Shown here: positions 21,502-30,451 of the stretch, piece after piece
Layout: each line of letters begins with the position of its first letter
How positions within the stretch are numbered: position 1 is the stretch's first letter
Assembly (NCBI RefSeq): GCF_028898945.1
Contig: NZ_CP118607.1
Location: 3,954,001 to 4,018,000, forward strand
DNA from: Pseudomonas sp. PSKL.D1
GTDB taxonomy: Bacteria > Pseudomonadota > Gammaproteobacteria > Pseudomonadales > Pseudomonadaceae
Reading direction: 5' to 3'
DNA length: 64,000 bases
Translations under genes and position numbers: made by a program
The notes under the pieces: generated by a model
What the model was told of the DNA's origin: nothing
What the model saw: only the letters and a program-made list of their open reading frames with translations
Database searches by the model: none

Positions 21502-22893
21502 TCAGACTGCCGCCGCCAGCGCGTCGGCAAAACGCTGCGCCACATCGTCGATCTGCTGCGCACTGATGATCAACGGCGGCAAGAAGCGCACCACCGCGCC
21601 ATGACGCCCGCCCAGCTCCAGGATCAACCCGCGCTTGAGGCATTCACGCTGCACTTTGGGCGCCAGTTCACGATTGGCCGCCGGATGCCCCAGCGCATCA
21701 CGCGAGCCTTGCGGGTCGACCAGCTCCACGCCCAGCATCAGGCCACGCCCACGGATATCACCCAGTTGCGGGTAGTCGCGCTGCAGGTGCTGCAGGTGCC
21801 CGCGCAAGCGCTGGCCCATGGCCTCTGCGTGGTCGGCCAGGCGGTGCTCGACCAGGTAATTGATCACCGCCGAACCTGCGGCCATGGCCATCTGGTTACC
21901 GCGGAACGTGCCGGCATGGGCGCCCGGCTTCCAGGTGTCGAGCCAGTCGCGGTACACCACCACCGCCAGCGGCAGGCTGCCACCGATGGCTTTGGACAAG
22001 GTAACCACATCCGGCACGATGCCCGCATGCTCGAAGGCGAACATGCGCCCGGTGCGGGCAAAGCCACTCTGGATTTCATCGACGATCAGCGCCACGCCGG
22101 CCTGCTCGGTGATGCGGCGCACGCCCTTGAGCCACTCGATGTCAGCCGGGATCACCCCGCCCTCGCCCTGCACCACTTCCAGAATCACCGCGGCGGGCAG
22201 CGGCACACCGCTTTCCGGGTCGAGCAACAGGTTTTCAAGGTAATGCAGGTTGGCCTTGACCCCGGCCTCGCCGCCCAACCCGAACGGGCAACGATAGTCG
22301 TAGGGGTACGGCATGAACTGCACGCCGCTAGCCAGCAAGGCGCCCAGCGGCTGCTTGGGCGAATGGCTGCCCATCAGGCTCAGCGCGCCCTGGCTCATGC
22401 CATGGTAGGCGCCCTGGAAGGCCAGCACGGTGCTGCGCCCGGTGGCGCTGCGCACCAGCTTGAGCGCGGCCTCCACGGCATCGGTGCCGGTCGGGCCGCA
22501 GAACTGCACCTTGGCCTCGCGGCGCAGCGCTTCGGGCAGCACGCCAAACAGGTCCTGAACGAAGCGGTCCTTGACCGGGGTGGTCAGGTCGAGGGTGTGC
22601 AACGGCAGCTCATCGGCCAGCACGCGCTGGATGGCTTCGACCACCACCGGGTGGTTATGGCCCAGGGCCAGAGTACCGGCACCGGCCAGGCAGTCGATGA
22701 ACTGGCGGCCTTCGACGTCTTCGACGTAAATGCCACGGGCGCGCTTGAGCGCCAGCGGGATGCGGCGCGGGTAGCTGCGGGCGTTGGATTCCTGTTGCTG
22801 CTGGCGCTGCAGCAACGGCGAGTCGGTGAATTCGTACAGCGGCTGCGGCGCACTGGCCGGCAGGGCCTGGGCAAGGCTGGAAGCGGTGGACAT
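21502..22893 (-). CDS. pvdH: Diaminobutyrate--2-oxoglutarate aminotransferase
   Basis: A 463-aa class III PLP aminotransferase. PvdH converts aspartate beta-semialdehyde to L-2,4-diaminobutyrate, the precursor incorporated by PvdL into the pyoverdine chromophore. Seen: a glycine-rich GPTGTDAVEAAL near 160, GAYHGMSQG, the metal/PLP Asp in LIVDEIQSGFARTG, the Schiff-base Lys in VTLSKAIGG, and GTFRGNQ. Length fits the family. It is transcribed alone, toward the siderophore-interacting gene, from a perfect PvdS-type box 51 bp upstream. Dab aminotransferases also serve other pathways (ectoine, other NRPS products), but the promoter and neighbours make the pyoverdine role by far the best reading. 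Confidence 0.93.
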   Translation of the reverse strand: MSTASSLAQALPASAPQPLYEFTDSPLLQRQQQQESNARSYPRRIPLALKRARGIYVEDVEGRQFIDCLAGAGTLALGHNHPVVVEAIQRVLADELPLHTLDLTTPVKDRFVQDLFGVLPEALRREAKVQFCGPTGTDAVEAALKLVRSATGRSTVLAFQGAYHGMSQGALSLMGSHSPKQPLGALLASGVQFMPYPYDYRCPFGLGGEAGVKANLHYLENLLLDPESGVPLPAAVILEVVQGEGGVIPADIEWLKGVRRITEQAGVALIVDEIQSGFARTGRMFAFEHAGIVPDVVTLSKAIGGSLPLAVVVYRDWLDTWKPGAHAGTFRGNQMAMAAGSAVINYLVEHRLADHAEAMGQRLRGHLQHLQRDYPQLGDIRGRGLMLGVELVDPQGSRDALGHPAANRELAPKVQRECLKRGLILELGGRHGAVVRFLPPLIISAQQIDDVAQRFADALAAAV

Positions 22894-22943
22894 GGGCGAA
22901 TCCTCGCAAGCAAGCGAATGTGCGGGTGTTTGTCGCTTGAAAA

Positions 22944-22970
22944 ACGCTTGAGTGCGAGGGGGATTTAGCC
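22944..22970 (-). promoter_or_regulatory. PvdS/PfrI-type iron-starvation box before pvdH
   Basis: The minus strand reads GGC-TAAAT-N16-CGT, an exact consensus match, ending 51 bp before the pvdH start. It lies in the 109-bp gap between pvdH and lolE. Confidence 0.82.
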
Positions 22971-23002
22971 GTTGTCGTGGGATTTTTTCCGCGTTGCCAG
23001 CC

Positions 23003-24244
23003 TTAAACCGCCAACCCGATTGCCGGCTGCACCTGCGACGCCCGGTACGCCGGGTAAATGGTCGCCAAAAAGCTCATCACCAGCCCTGCCGTGCAAATGA
23101 TCGCCACATCGCCCCACTGCAACTGGGACGGCAGGCTGCTGATGAAATACACATCCGAGGTAAAGATGTGCTGCCCGCTCACGCGCTCCAGCCAGCCGAC
23201 GATCTGGCTGACGTTGAGCGCTGCAATCACCCCGAGCACACCACCGATCAAGGTGCCGACGATGCCGATCAGGCTGCCCTGCACCATGAACGTCCCCATG
23301 ATCTGCGCCGGGGTGGCGCCCAGGGTACGCAGGATGGCAATGTCCGGCCCTTTGTCGTTCACCACCATCACCAACGTGGCGATGATGTTGAAGGCCGCCA
23401 CCGCGATGATCATCAGCAGCAGCAGGCCGATCATGGTCTTTTCCATTTTCATGGCGCTGAACAGGCTGCCCTGGGTGTGCGACCAGTCATCGGCCCGGTA
23501 GGCATCGCCCAGGCCGGCAACAATGGCCTTGGACACCTGCGGGGCGGCATACAGGTCGTGCAGCTTCAGCCGCACACCCTGCACCTGGCCCGGCGCCCAG
23601 CGCTGCATTTCGGCGGCATCGGCCATGTGGATGTAAGCCTGCGAGCCATCCAGCTCGGCCCCGACCTTGAAGATACCGACCACCGTCAGGCGCTGCATAC
23701 GCGGGGTAATACCGCCCGGTTCCTTGCTGATTTCCGGCACGATCAACGTCAGCTTGTCGCCCGTGTTGAGGCGGAAGCGGCGCGCTGTCAGTTCACCGAT
23801 CACCACGCCGTATTCGCCCGGCTCCAGCGCCTGCAGGTTGCCCTGGACGATGTGCTGGCCGACGATGGACACCTTGCCCTCTTCGGCCGGGTCAATACCA
23901 CTGACCTGAATCGGCTGCATCGCCCCCTTGTACGAAAGCATGCCTTCCATCTCGGTAATCGGCGCAGCCGCCATCACCGCCGGGTTCTTCAGGGCCGCGT
24001 CCGCGGTGGCGCGCCAGTCATCCAGCGGTTGCACGCCCAGGATGGCCGCGTGGGGCACCAGGCCAAGAATGCGCGAGCTCATTTCGCGCTGGAAGCCATT
24101 CATCACCGACAGCACCACGATCATCGCCAGCACGCCAAGGGACAGGCCGATCATCGAGGTCATCGAAATGAACGAGATGAAATGGTTGCGGCGCTTGGCA
24201 CGGGTGTAACGGGCACCGATGAACAAGGGCAAGGGTCTGAACAT
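23003..24244 (-). CDS. lolE: Lipoprotein-releasing ABC transporter permease LolE (LolC/E family)
   Basis: A 413-aa inner-membrane permease of the LolCDE complex, which extracts outer-membrane lipoproteins and hands them to LolA. Seen: N-terminal [14 protein letters not shown] and first membrane segment (SMIGLSLGVLAMIVVLSV), a ~200-residue periplasmic domain, then three C-terminal membrane segments including [18 protein letters not shown]. The ATG at 24244 (MFRPLPLF) aligns with the LolC start; an upstream GTG at 24256 lacks a ribosome site. It is third in lolC-lolD-lolE, 39 bp after lolD. Oddity: the protein ends QPAIGLAV, whereas its partner LolC ends QPAEALRYE. The last residues look replaced, exactly where the siderophore locus begins. 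Confidence 0.9.
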   Translation of the reverse strand: MFRPLPLFIGARYTRAKRRNHFISFISMTSMIGLSLGVLAMIVVLSVMNGFQREMSSRILGLVPHAAILGVQPLDDWRATADAALKNPAVMAAAPITEMEGMLSYKGAMQPIQVSGIDPAEEGKVSIVGQHIVQGNLQALEPGEYGVVIGELTARRFRLNTGDKLTLIVPEISKEPGGITPRMQRLTVVGIFKVGAELDGSQAYIHMADAAEMQRWAPGQVQGVRLKLHDLYAAPQVSKAIVAGLGDAYRADDWSHTQGSLFSAMKMEKTMIGLLLLMIIAVAAFNIIATLVMVVNDKGPDIAILRTLGATPAQIMGTFMVQGSLIGIVGTLIGGVLGVIAALNVSQIVGWLERVSGQHIFTSDVYFISSLPSQLQWGDVAIICTAGLVMSFLATIYPAYRASQVQPAIGLAV

Positions 24245-24283
24245 GTACGAAAACACCCAATGAATATGTGGGAGCGAACCGGC

Positions 24284-24967
24284 TCAGATGGCGACCAGGT
24301 GGCCGTCGTCGAGCTTCAGTACGCGGTCCATCTGACGCGCCAGGTTGAGGTCGTGGGTGACCACCAGGAACGCGGTGCGCGAGGCGCTGGACAGCTCCTG
24401 CATCAGCTCCTGGATACCTTGCGCGGTGTGATGGTCAAGGTTGCCGGTGGGCTCATCGAGCATCACCAGGCCCGGGCGGTTGACCAGGGCGCGGGCAATG
24501 GCCACACGCTGGCGCTCGCCACCGGACAGCTCGGCCGGCTTGTGGTGCAGGCGATGGCCAAGGCCGACGCGCTTGAGCAGCGCCTCGGCGCGCTCCTTGG
24601 CCTCGGGGATGGCGGTGCGGCCGATCAGCAGCGGCATGCACACGTTCTCCATGGCGGTGAACTCCGGCAAGAGGTGGTGGAACTGGTACACAAAGCCCAA
24701 TTCACGGTTGCGCAGCAAGCCACGGGCGCGTTCGCCCAGCGCCGACAATTCTTCACCGGCCAGCCACACGCTGCCCTGGGTGGGCCGGTCCAGGCCGCCC
24801 AGCAGGTTGAGCAAAGTACTTTTGCCCGAGCCCGAACTGCCCACGATGGCTACGCGCTCACCGGCATGCAGCTCAAGGTTAAGCCCGGCCAGCACCTGCA
24901 CCGACTCCGGGCCCTCGTCGTAAGATTTGCCCAGGTTGCGGCAACTCAGAACGGCTTTATCACTCAT
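24284..24967 (-). CDS. lolD: Lipoprotein-releasing system ATP-binding protein LolD
   Basis: A 227-aa ABC ATPase that powers LolC/LolE. Walker [10 protein letters not shown] near 43, Q-loop [16 protein letters not shown], signature [15 protein letters not shown], Walker [12 protein letters not shown] and switch-His VTHDLNLA are all present. ATG at 24967 (MSDKAVL) gives the usual length and lies 7 bp after the lolC stop. An ATG at 24982, overlapping the lolC stop, would add five residues and has no better ribosome site. Confidence 0.93.
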   Translation of the reverse strand: MSDKAVLSCRNLGKSYDEGPESVQVLAGLNLELHAGERVAIVGSSGSGKSTLLNLLGGLDRPTQGSVWLAGEELSALGERARGLLRNRELGFVYQFHHLLPEFTAMENVCMPLLIGRTAIPEAKERAEALLKRVGLGHRLHHKPAELSGGERQRVAIARALVNRPGLVMLDEPTGNLDHHTAQGIQELMQELSSASRTAFLVVTHDLNLARQMDRVLKLDDGHLVAI

Positions 24968-24974
24968 GCGCGAC

Positions 24975-26225
24975 TCACTCATAACGTAGCGCCTCTGCAG
25001 GCTGGGTGCGGGCCGCACGCCAGGCCGGGTACAGGGTGGCGAAGAAACTCAGGACCAGCGCCGCACCACAGACCATGTACACGTCCTGGGCCTGGATCTG
25101 CGACGGCAGGTAATCGATGAAATACACATCGGCATTGAGGAACTTGTGGCCAATCAGCTTCTCGATGCCGGCGATTACCGCGCTCACATTCAGCGCGGCG
25201 ATGATCCCGACCACGGCGCCGATCAAGGTGCCGATCACCCCGATCACCGTGCCCTGAACCATGAATATGGCCATGATCTGCCCGGGCGTGGCGCCCAGGG
25301 TACGCAGGATGGCAATGTCGCCACGCTTGTCGTTGACCACCATCACCAGGGTGGAAATGATGTTGAACGCCGCCACCGCCACGATCAGCAACAGCAGCAG
25401 GCCGATCATGGCCTTTTCCATGCGGATGGCCTGGTACAGGTTGCCGTGGGTACGGGTCCAGTCGCGGCTGTAGTATTCCTGGTCACCCAGCTGCTGGGCG
25501 ATGCTCCAGGCCACGCGCGGCGCCTGGAACAGGTCGTCGAACTTCAGGCGCAGGCCCTGCACCTGGTCGGGCTTCCAGCGGTGCAGGCGCGACAGGTCGG
25601 TGATGTTGGTCAGGCCCAGGTAGCCGTCGATTTCGCCGGCGCCCACGTGGAAGGTGCCCACCACGGTGAAGCGCTTCATGCGCGGGAACATGCCGGCCGG
25701 CGTGACGCTGACCTCGGGGGCGACGAAGGTCAGCTTGTCGCCGATGGCCACGCCCAGCTTGGCGGCGGCCTTGTCGCCGATCATGATGCCCCACTCGCCC
25801 GGCGCCAGCTGGTCGAGCCGGCCCTGCTGGATGAAGTTGTCGATGATCGACACATCGCGCTCGCGGGCCGGGTCGATGCCGTTGAGCAGCACCTTCTGCA
25901 CCTTGCCATCGTGCGTCAGCAGGCCCTGCATCTGGGTGTAGGGCGCAACCGCCAGCACCTGCGGATTCTGCTTTACTTGTTGGGCAAGGGTAGGCCAGTC
26001 GTTGATCGGCTGGCCGCTCTCCAGCGTGGCATGGGGAATCATCCCCAGCACGCGGGTGCGCATCTCGTGGTCGAAACCGTTCATCACCGAGAGCACCACG
26101 ATCATCACCACCACGCCCAGGGCGAGGCCGATCATCGAGGTCAGGGAAATGAACGAGACGAAGTGATTACGGCGTTTGGCACGGGTGTAACGCGTACCAA
26201 TGAATGCGAAAAGAGGTCTGAACAT
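24975..26225 (-). CDS. lolC: Lipoprotein-releasing ABC transporter permease LolC (LolC/E family)
   Basis: A 416-aa inner-membrane permease, first gene of the lol operon. Same layout as LolE: one N-terminal membrane helix ([18 protein letters not shown]), a large periplasmic domain, three C-terminal helices and the conserved tail QPAEALRYE. It contacts LolA through its periplasmic hook in the E. coli system. LolC and LolE of this operon are clearly paralogous throughout, so assigning C versus E rests on order. The ribosome site before the ATG is weak. The 93-bp gap to the divergent pilZ-like gene must hold both promoters. Confidence 0.92.
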   Translation of the reverse strand: MFRPLFAFIGTRYTRAKRRNHFVSFISLTSMIGLALGVVVMIVVLSVMNGFDHEMRTRVLGMIPHATLESGQPINDWPTLAQQVKQNPQVLAVAPYTQMQGLLTHDGKVQKVLLNGIDPARERDVSIIDNFIQQGRLDQLAPGEWGIMIGDKAAAKLGVAIGDKLTFVAPEVSVTPAGMFPRMKRFTVVGTFHVGAGEIDGYLGLTNITDLSRLHRWKPDQVQGLRLKFDDLFQAPRVAWSIAQQLGDQEYYSRDWTRTHGNLYQAIRMEKAMIGLLLLLIVAVAAFNIISTLVMVVNDKRGDIAILRTLGATPGQIMAIFMVQGTVIGVIGTLIGAVVGIIAALNVSAVIAGIEKLIGHKFLNADVYFIDYLPSQIQAQDVYMVCGAALVLSFFATLYPAWRAARTQPAEALRYE

Positions 26226-26318
26226 GTCGGGGCTTGTTCGGATGAAAGGGAACGTCCTTGTGGCGAGGCGCCTACGGCGGCTTTACACTCGGACCACCGC
26301 CGCTACCATGGGTTCGCC

Positions 26319-26903
26319 ATGACGACATTAGACGAAGAAGATCGCCGCGAATACTACCGCATCGAAGACCAGATCGCACTGGAAATCAACCCCTTGAGCG
26401 CGGCCGAAGCCCTTGAAACAGAACTGTTGCAGGATGATTCGCCGCTGTTCAACCTGCTCAGCGAGCTGCACCTGTCCGACTTCGAGTCGCAGCACCTGCT
26501 GCGCCAGCTGAGCGAGAAGGACCGCACGCTGGCGGCCTTCCTGCGCGCGCAGAACAAGCGCCTCGACCTGCTGAGCGCCGTGGTGGCGCACACGCTGATC
26601 GGCGAGATCGGCCAGCCCCAACGCGTGGTCATCTCCGAAGGCGGCCTGTTTTTCGCCCAGAAGCAGCCGATCGAGCCCGGCACCCGGGTAAAAGTGAAAA
26701 TGGTGCTGATGCCCCGTGCCCACGGCTTGCTTCTGCGCGCGCGCGTCACCCACTGCGACCCGCGCGAGGATGGCGACTTCGAGGTGGGCACCGAATTCAC
26801 CGACATGACCGACGCCCAGCGCCAACTGCTGGCCCGCTACATCCTGCAGCGCCAACAGCAGCAACGGCGCCAGCAACTGGAACAGAACGACCCAGCCCTC
26901 TGA
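26319..26903 (+). CDS. PilZ-domain protein with split, non-canonical c-di-GMP motifs
   Basis: A 194-aa cytoplasmic protein starting MTTLDEEDRREYYRIED. An RxxxR motif (R10-R14) lies at the extreme N-terminus. It is followed by ~85 mostly helical residues, and the PilZ beta-barrel begins only at ~103 with RVVISEGGLFF. The usual (D/N)xSxxG motif reads VISEGG and so lacks the acidic/amide residue. The C-terminus is a Gln/Arg-rich helix (QRQQQQRRQQLEQ). Divergent from lolC and followed after 15 bp by the phosphodiesterase gene, probably in one unit. It may bind c-di-GMP weakly, or act as a structural PilZ protein as in tetrameric PilZ proteins with helical inserts. Confidence 0.8.
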   Translation: MTTLDEEDRREYYRIEDQIALEINPLSAAEALETELLQDDSPLFNLLSELHLSDFESQHLLRQLSEKDRTLAAFLRAQNKRLDLLSAVVAHTLIGEIGQPQRVVISEGGLFFAQKQPIEPGTRVKVKMVLMPRAHGLLLRARVTHCDPREDGDFEVGTEFTDMTDAQRQLLARYILQRQQQQRRQQLEQNDPAL

Positions 26904-26918
26904 TTTGAAGGAACGAAC

Positions 26919-27635
26919 GTGACCCTGATCTACGGCCACCGCGGCGCCAAGGGCGAAGCACCCGAAAATACCCTGAAAAGCTTCCAGCAGTGCCTGGCCC
27001 ACGGCGTCAACCGCTGTGAACTGGACCTGCACCTGTCAGCCGACAATGAGCTGATGGTGATCCACGACCCTACCCTCAAACGCACAACCGGCCGGCGTGG
27101 CAAGGTGGTGGAGCACCCGGCGGCGGAGCTGGTGAAGATCGACGCCCGCAAAGGCGGCCCGGGGCACGTGCACCCCTGCCCGATCCCGACACTGGAAGAG
27201 CTGTTCGAAAAATGCGCCTTCGAGCACTGGCAACTGGAGGTCAAGAGCGCGTCGCGCACCCGCGCCGCCACCACCGTGCTGGCCATTCGCGAACTGGCGG
27301 TGAAACATGGCTTGCTGGACAAGGTGACCATCACCTCCAGCTCCCGCGAGGTGTTGGGCGCTGCGCTGGAACTGGTGCCGGACGTCAAGCGCGGGCTGGT
27401 CGCCGAGTATGCCTGGCTCGACCCGCTGAAGGTCGCGCAAAACTACGGCTGTGAAATGCTGGCATTGAACTGGACGCTGTGCACCCCCGAGCGCCTGCTT
27501 AAAGCGCAGGGCCAGGGTTTGCATGTGTCGGTGTGGACGGTCAACGAACCGGCACTGATGCGCCGGCTCGCTGACTTTGGCGTGGACAGCCTGATTACAG
27601 ACTTTCCCGGTTTGGCCAAGACCACCCTCGGGTAG
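26919..27635 (+). CDS. glpQ: Glycerophosphodiester phosphodiesterase family protein
   Basis: A 238-aa GDPD TIM-barrel enzyme that cleaves glycerophosphodiesters to glycerol-3-phosphate and an alcohol. Catalytic and metal residues are visible in YGHRGAKGEAPENT (His/Arg, Glu), CELDLHLSADNELMVIHD (Glu/Asp and second His) and WQLEVKS (metal Glu). There is no signal peptide, so it is cytoplasmic (UgpQ-like in size and location; the symbol glpQ is by common Pseudomonas usage). Start is GTG at 26919 with AAGGA 8-10 bases upstream. It follows the pilZ-like gene closely and converges on sthA. Confidence 0.88.
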   Translation: MTLIYGHRGAKGEAPENTLKSFQQCLAHGVNRCELDLHLSADNELMVIHDPTLKRTTGRRGKVVEHPAAELVKIDARKGGPGHVHPCPIPTLEELFEKCAFEHWQLEVKSASRTRAATTVLAIRELAVKHGLLDKVTITSSSREVLGAALELVPDVKRGLVAEYAWLDPLKVAQNYGCEMLALNWTLCTPERLLKAQGQGLHVSVWTVNEPALMRRLADFGVDSLITDFPGLAKTTLG

Positions 27636-27683
27636 GGCTGAAATCGGTCTCCCCGACCGGCTCAGGCCACCGGCCGGAGCCGC

Positions 27684-29078
27684 TTAAAAAAGCCGGTTCA
27701 GGCCGTCGTAGGCAGCTACCCGATAGGCTTCGGCCATGGTCGGGTAGTTGAAGGTGGTGTTGACGAAGTACTTCAGGTTATTCAGCTCGCCCGGCTGGTT
27801 CATGATCGCCTGGCCGATGTGCACGATCTCCGAAGCCTGGTAGCCGAAGCAGTGCACGCCAAGGATTTCCAGGGTTTCACGGTGGAACAGGATTTTCAGC
27901 ATGCCTTGCGGCTCGCCGGCAATCTGCGCACGCGCCATGCTCTTGAAGAACGCCTTGCCCACCTCATACGGCACCTTGGCCTGGGTCAGCTCCTGCTCGT
28001 TCTTGCCGATCGAGCTGATCTCCGGGATGGTGTAGATGCCGGTCGGCACGTCGTTGACGAAGCGCCAGCTGCCATTGTCGACAATGCTGCCCGCCGCCGA
28101 GCGGCCCTGGTCGTGGGCGGCACTGGCCAGGCTTGGCCAGCCGATCACGTCACCTGCACCGTAGATGTTCGGCACGCTGGTGCGGTAGGCCTCGTCGACC
28201 TCGATCTGGCCACGGCTGTTGACCTTGATGCCGATGTTTTCCAGGCCCAGCTGGTCGGTGTTGCCGGTACGGCCGTTGCACCACAGCAAGGCGTCGGCCT
28301 TGATCTTCTTGCCTGACTTCAGGTGCAGGATCACCCCGTTCTCCAGCCCCTCAACCCGCTCGTACTCCTCGTTGTGGCGTACGGTGATGTTGTTGTTGCT
28401 GAAGTGGTAGCTCAGGGCCTGGGAAATTTCCGAGTCCAGGAAGCTCAGCAGCTGGCCACGGTTGTCGACCAGCTCCACCAGCACGCCGAGGCCGCTGAAG
28501 ATCGAGGCGTATTCGCAACCGATCACGCCGGCACCATAGACGATCAGCTTGCGCGGGGTGTGGCTCAGGCTGAGGATGGTGTCGCTGTCGTAGACGCGCG
28601 GGTGATGGAAGTCGATGTCGGCCGGGCGGTACGGGCGCGAACCGGTGGCAATGATGATGTGCTTGGCGTTGAGTTTTTCCACCACGCCGTTGGGGCACAC
28701 CACTTCGACGGTTTGCTCGTCGGCGAAGCTGCCGGTGCCGAAGAACACGTCAACGCGGTTGCGGGCGTAGTAGCCGGTGCGCGAGGCCACCTGCTTGGAA
28801 ATCACCTTCTCGGCGCTTTTGAGCACATCCGGGAACGAGAACCAGCGCGGCTCGCCAATGGCCCGGAACATCGGGTTGGTGTTGAACTGCATGATCTGCC
28901 GCACCGAGTGACGCAGTGCCTTGGACGGGATAGTGCCCAGGTGGGTGCAGTTGCCCCCGACCTGGCGACGGCTGTCGACCATCGCCACCTTGCGCCCTGC
29001 TTTGGCGGCGTTCATTGCCGCACCTTCCCCTGCCGGGCCGGAACCCAGCACCACTACGTCGTAGTTGTAGACAGCCAT
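27684..29078 (-). CDS. sthA: Soluble pyridine nucleotide transhydrogenase (Si-specific NAD(P)+ transhydrogenase)
   Basis: A 464-aa flavoprotein that exchanges hydride between NADPH and NAD+, balancing NADPH from glucose catabolism. FAD-binding [10 protein letters not shown] near 12, the family signature [14 protein letters not shown] with a single Cys in place of the redox CxxxxC of lipoamide dehydrogenases, the NAD(P) motif [18 protein letters not shown], the second FAD segment [17 protein letters not shown], and the C-terminal dimer domain are present. ATG at 29078 (MAVYNYD) follows AAGGAG by a few bases; the frame continues 18 codons upstream without a ribosome site. Monocistronic. 48 bp separate it from the convergent phosphodiesterase gene. 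Confidence 0.95.
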   Translation of the reverse strand: MAVYNYDVVVLGSGPAGEGAAMNAAKAGRKVAMVDSRRQVGGNCTHLGTIPSKALRHSVRQIMQFNTNPMFRAIGEPRWFSFPDVLKSAEKVISKQVASRTGYYARNRVDVFFGTGSFADEQTVEVVCPNGVVEKLNAKHIIIATGSRPYRPADIDFHHPRVYDSDTILSLSHTPRKLIVYGAGVIGCEYASIFSGLGVLVELVDNRGQLLSFLDSEISQALSYHFSNNNITVRHNEEYERVEGLENGVILHLKSGKKIKADALLWCNGRTGNTDQLGLENIGIKVNSRGQIEVDEAYRTSVPNIYGAGDVIGWPSLASAAHDQGRSAAGSIVDNGSWRFVNDVPTGIYTIPEISSIGKNEQELTQAKVPYEVGKAFFKSMARAQIAGEPQGMLKILFHRETLEILGVHCFGYQASEIVHIGQAIMNQPGELNNLKYFVNTTFNYPTMAEAYRVAAYDGLNRLF

Positions 29079-29281
29079 GCGTACTCCTTCAGAACTGGCC
29101 CGCTGGCCACGGTCGCCGCGGGACTCGATCATGCCGCCGGGGCGCCATGAGAAAATTCGGGTGCAGTCTAATCAAGCGTGAACGCCGCGCACATTAACCC
29201 TTGGTCGCGTCGTAGGCCAACTTTGCCTGCACTACATGTCGTTCACCAGCTCCCTGGTGGCGATCATCCCTGCCTGCGCTT

Positions 29282-30280
29282 TCACTCGCCTTTCACCGCC
29301 CGTTCGAACGCGGGCGTAGCTCGGGAGACGAAGCCACCCTCGGCCCGAGTCACCAATACCGCCGCCAGTTCGTGGGCCACGGCAAAATCCCAGCCCGCTT
29401 GCGGCCCAAGGATCAGCAACAGGGTCGAATAGCCATCAGCCAGCAGTGCGGAACGGTCAAGCACCGTCACTGCCGCCAGGTCGTGCTGCACCGGGCGCCC
29501 GAGGCGGGCATCGAAGGTGTGCGAATAGCGCCGGCCATTCTGCTCGAAATAGTGGCGATAGTCACCCGAGGTCGAAACGGCCAGGCCATCGACCGGGAAG
29601 ATTTGCCGGGCGACCTGGCGGTCTTCGCGGGGCAATTCCACGGCAATGCGCCAGGGGCTGCCGTCGGGTTTGTGGCCCACCGCCTTGAGTTCACCCGTAG
29701 CTTCGGCCACGAAACTGGCCACGCCCATGGCGCGCAGGCGCTCGGCGATCAGGTCGACGGCATGGCCGGCGGCAATGCTGTTGAAGTCCAGTTGCACCGG
29801 GGCGTCCTTGCACAAGGCCTGGCCGTCGATGCGCAGGTGCTGGTAGCCCACGCGCTGGCGGGCCTGGGCCAGGGCTTGCGGGTCAGGCACGTGTTCTTCG
29901 CGCGCTTGCGGGCCGAAGCCCCAGAGGTCGAGCAATGGTTCGACGGTAAGGTCGAAGGCGCCATCACTCATGTCGGACAGGTGCTGGCCGAGGGTGACCA
30001 GTTCAAGCATATCGGGCGGCAGGGCCAGGCACTGGTTGGCGGGGAGCTGGTTGAACTGGCTGACGGTGGAGTCGTCGCGGTAGGTGGAATAGTGCTGGTC
30101 GATGTTCTGGAGGATGGTTTCGACTGCGGCTTGCACCTGGGCCGGTGCCGGGCCGCCGGGTTCGCGCACGTACTGGATGCTGTAGCTGCTGCCCATGGTC
30201 GGGCCGCCCAGGCGCTCCAGGGTGGGGCCCTGGTTGCAGGCGGTGAGGAGCATGAGGATGGGTAGCAGAGTTTTGCGCAA
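29282..30280 (-). CDS. apbE: FAD:protein FMN transferase (ApbE family lipoprotein)
   Basis: A 332-aa periplasmic flavin transferase that attaches FMN to Thr of Nqr/Rnf-type subunits. N-terminus MRKTLLPILMLLTAC is a lipoprotein signal with lipobox LLTAC. Also seen: GPTMGSSYSIQY, the FAD pocket DFNSIAAGHAVD near 168, STSGDYRHYF near 228 and the Mg-binding LADGYSTLLLILG near 280. The start is probably the TTG at 30280, because it keeps the basic n-region; no clear ribosome site is visible. No electron-transport partner lies beside it, so its substrate is elsewhere. Confidence 0.88.
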   Translation of the reverse strand: MRKTLLPILMLLTACNQGPTLERLGGPTMGSSYSIQYVREPGGPAPAQVQAAVETILQNIDQHYSTYRDDSTVSQFNQLPANQCLALPPDMLELVTLGQHLSDMSDGAFDLTVEPLLDLWGFGPQAREEHVPDPQALAQARQRVGYQHLRIDGQALCKDAPVQLDFNSIAAGHAVDLIAERLRAMGVASFVAEATGELKAVGHKPDGSPWRIAVELPREDRQVARQIFPVDGLAVSTSGDYRHYFEQNGRRYSHTFDARLGRPVQHDLAAVTVLDRSALLADGYSTLLLILGPQAGWDFAVAHELAAVLVTRAEGGFVSRATPAFERAVKGE

Positions 30281-30307
30281 GGGGATGGGGTCTCGGTTGC
30301 CTGTGCG

Positions 30308-30373
30308 GCCTCATCGCGGATAAATCCGCTCCTACAAGGGTAGGTGTAGGAGCGGATTTATCCGCGATGGGGC
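30308..30373. repeat. REP inverted pair 1
   Basis: Two arms, 30308-30336 and 30346-30373, with the P. putida-type REP core GCGGATAAATCCGCTCCTACA in opposite orientation, separated by about 10 bases. It lies between apbE and the gap terminator. Confidence 0.9.
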
Positions 30374-30399
30374 CCGCACAGACATCACAAATGCCGGGC

Positions 30400-30430
30400 A
30401 AAAAAAACGGGAACCCGAAGGTTCCCGTTT
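30400..30430 (-). terminator. Intrinsic terminator of gap
   Basis: On the minus strand CGGGAACC, a 4-base TTCG-type loop, GGTTCCCG and then eight T (30407-30400). It starts about 22 bp after the gap stop. Confidence 0.9.
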
Positions 30431-30451
30431 CTTCAACACTTTACAAGCGTA

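Noticed and set aside
23003..24256. Longer LolE from the GTG at 24256
   Set aside because: The ATG at 24244 aligns with LolC's MFRPL start; the GTG has no ribosome site.
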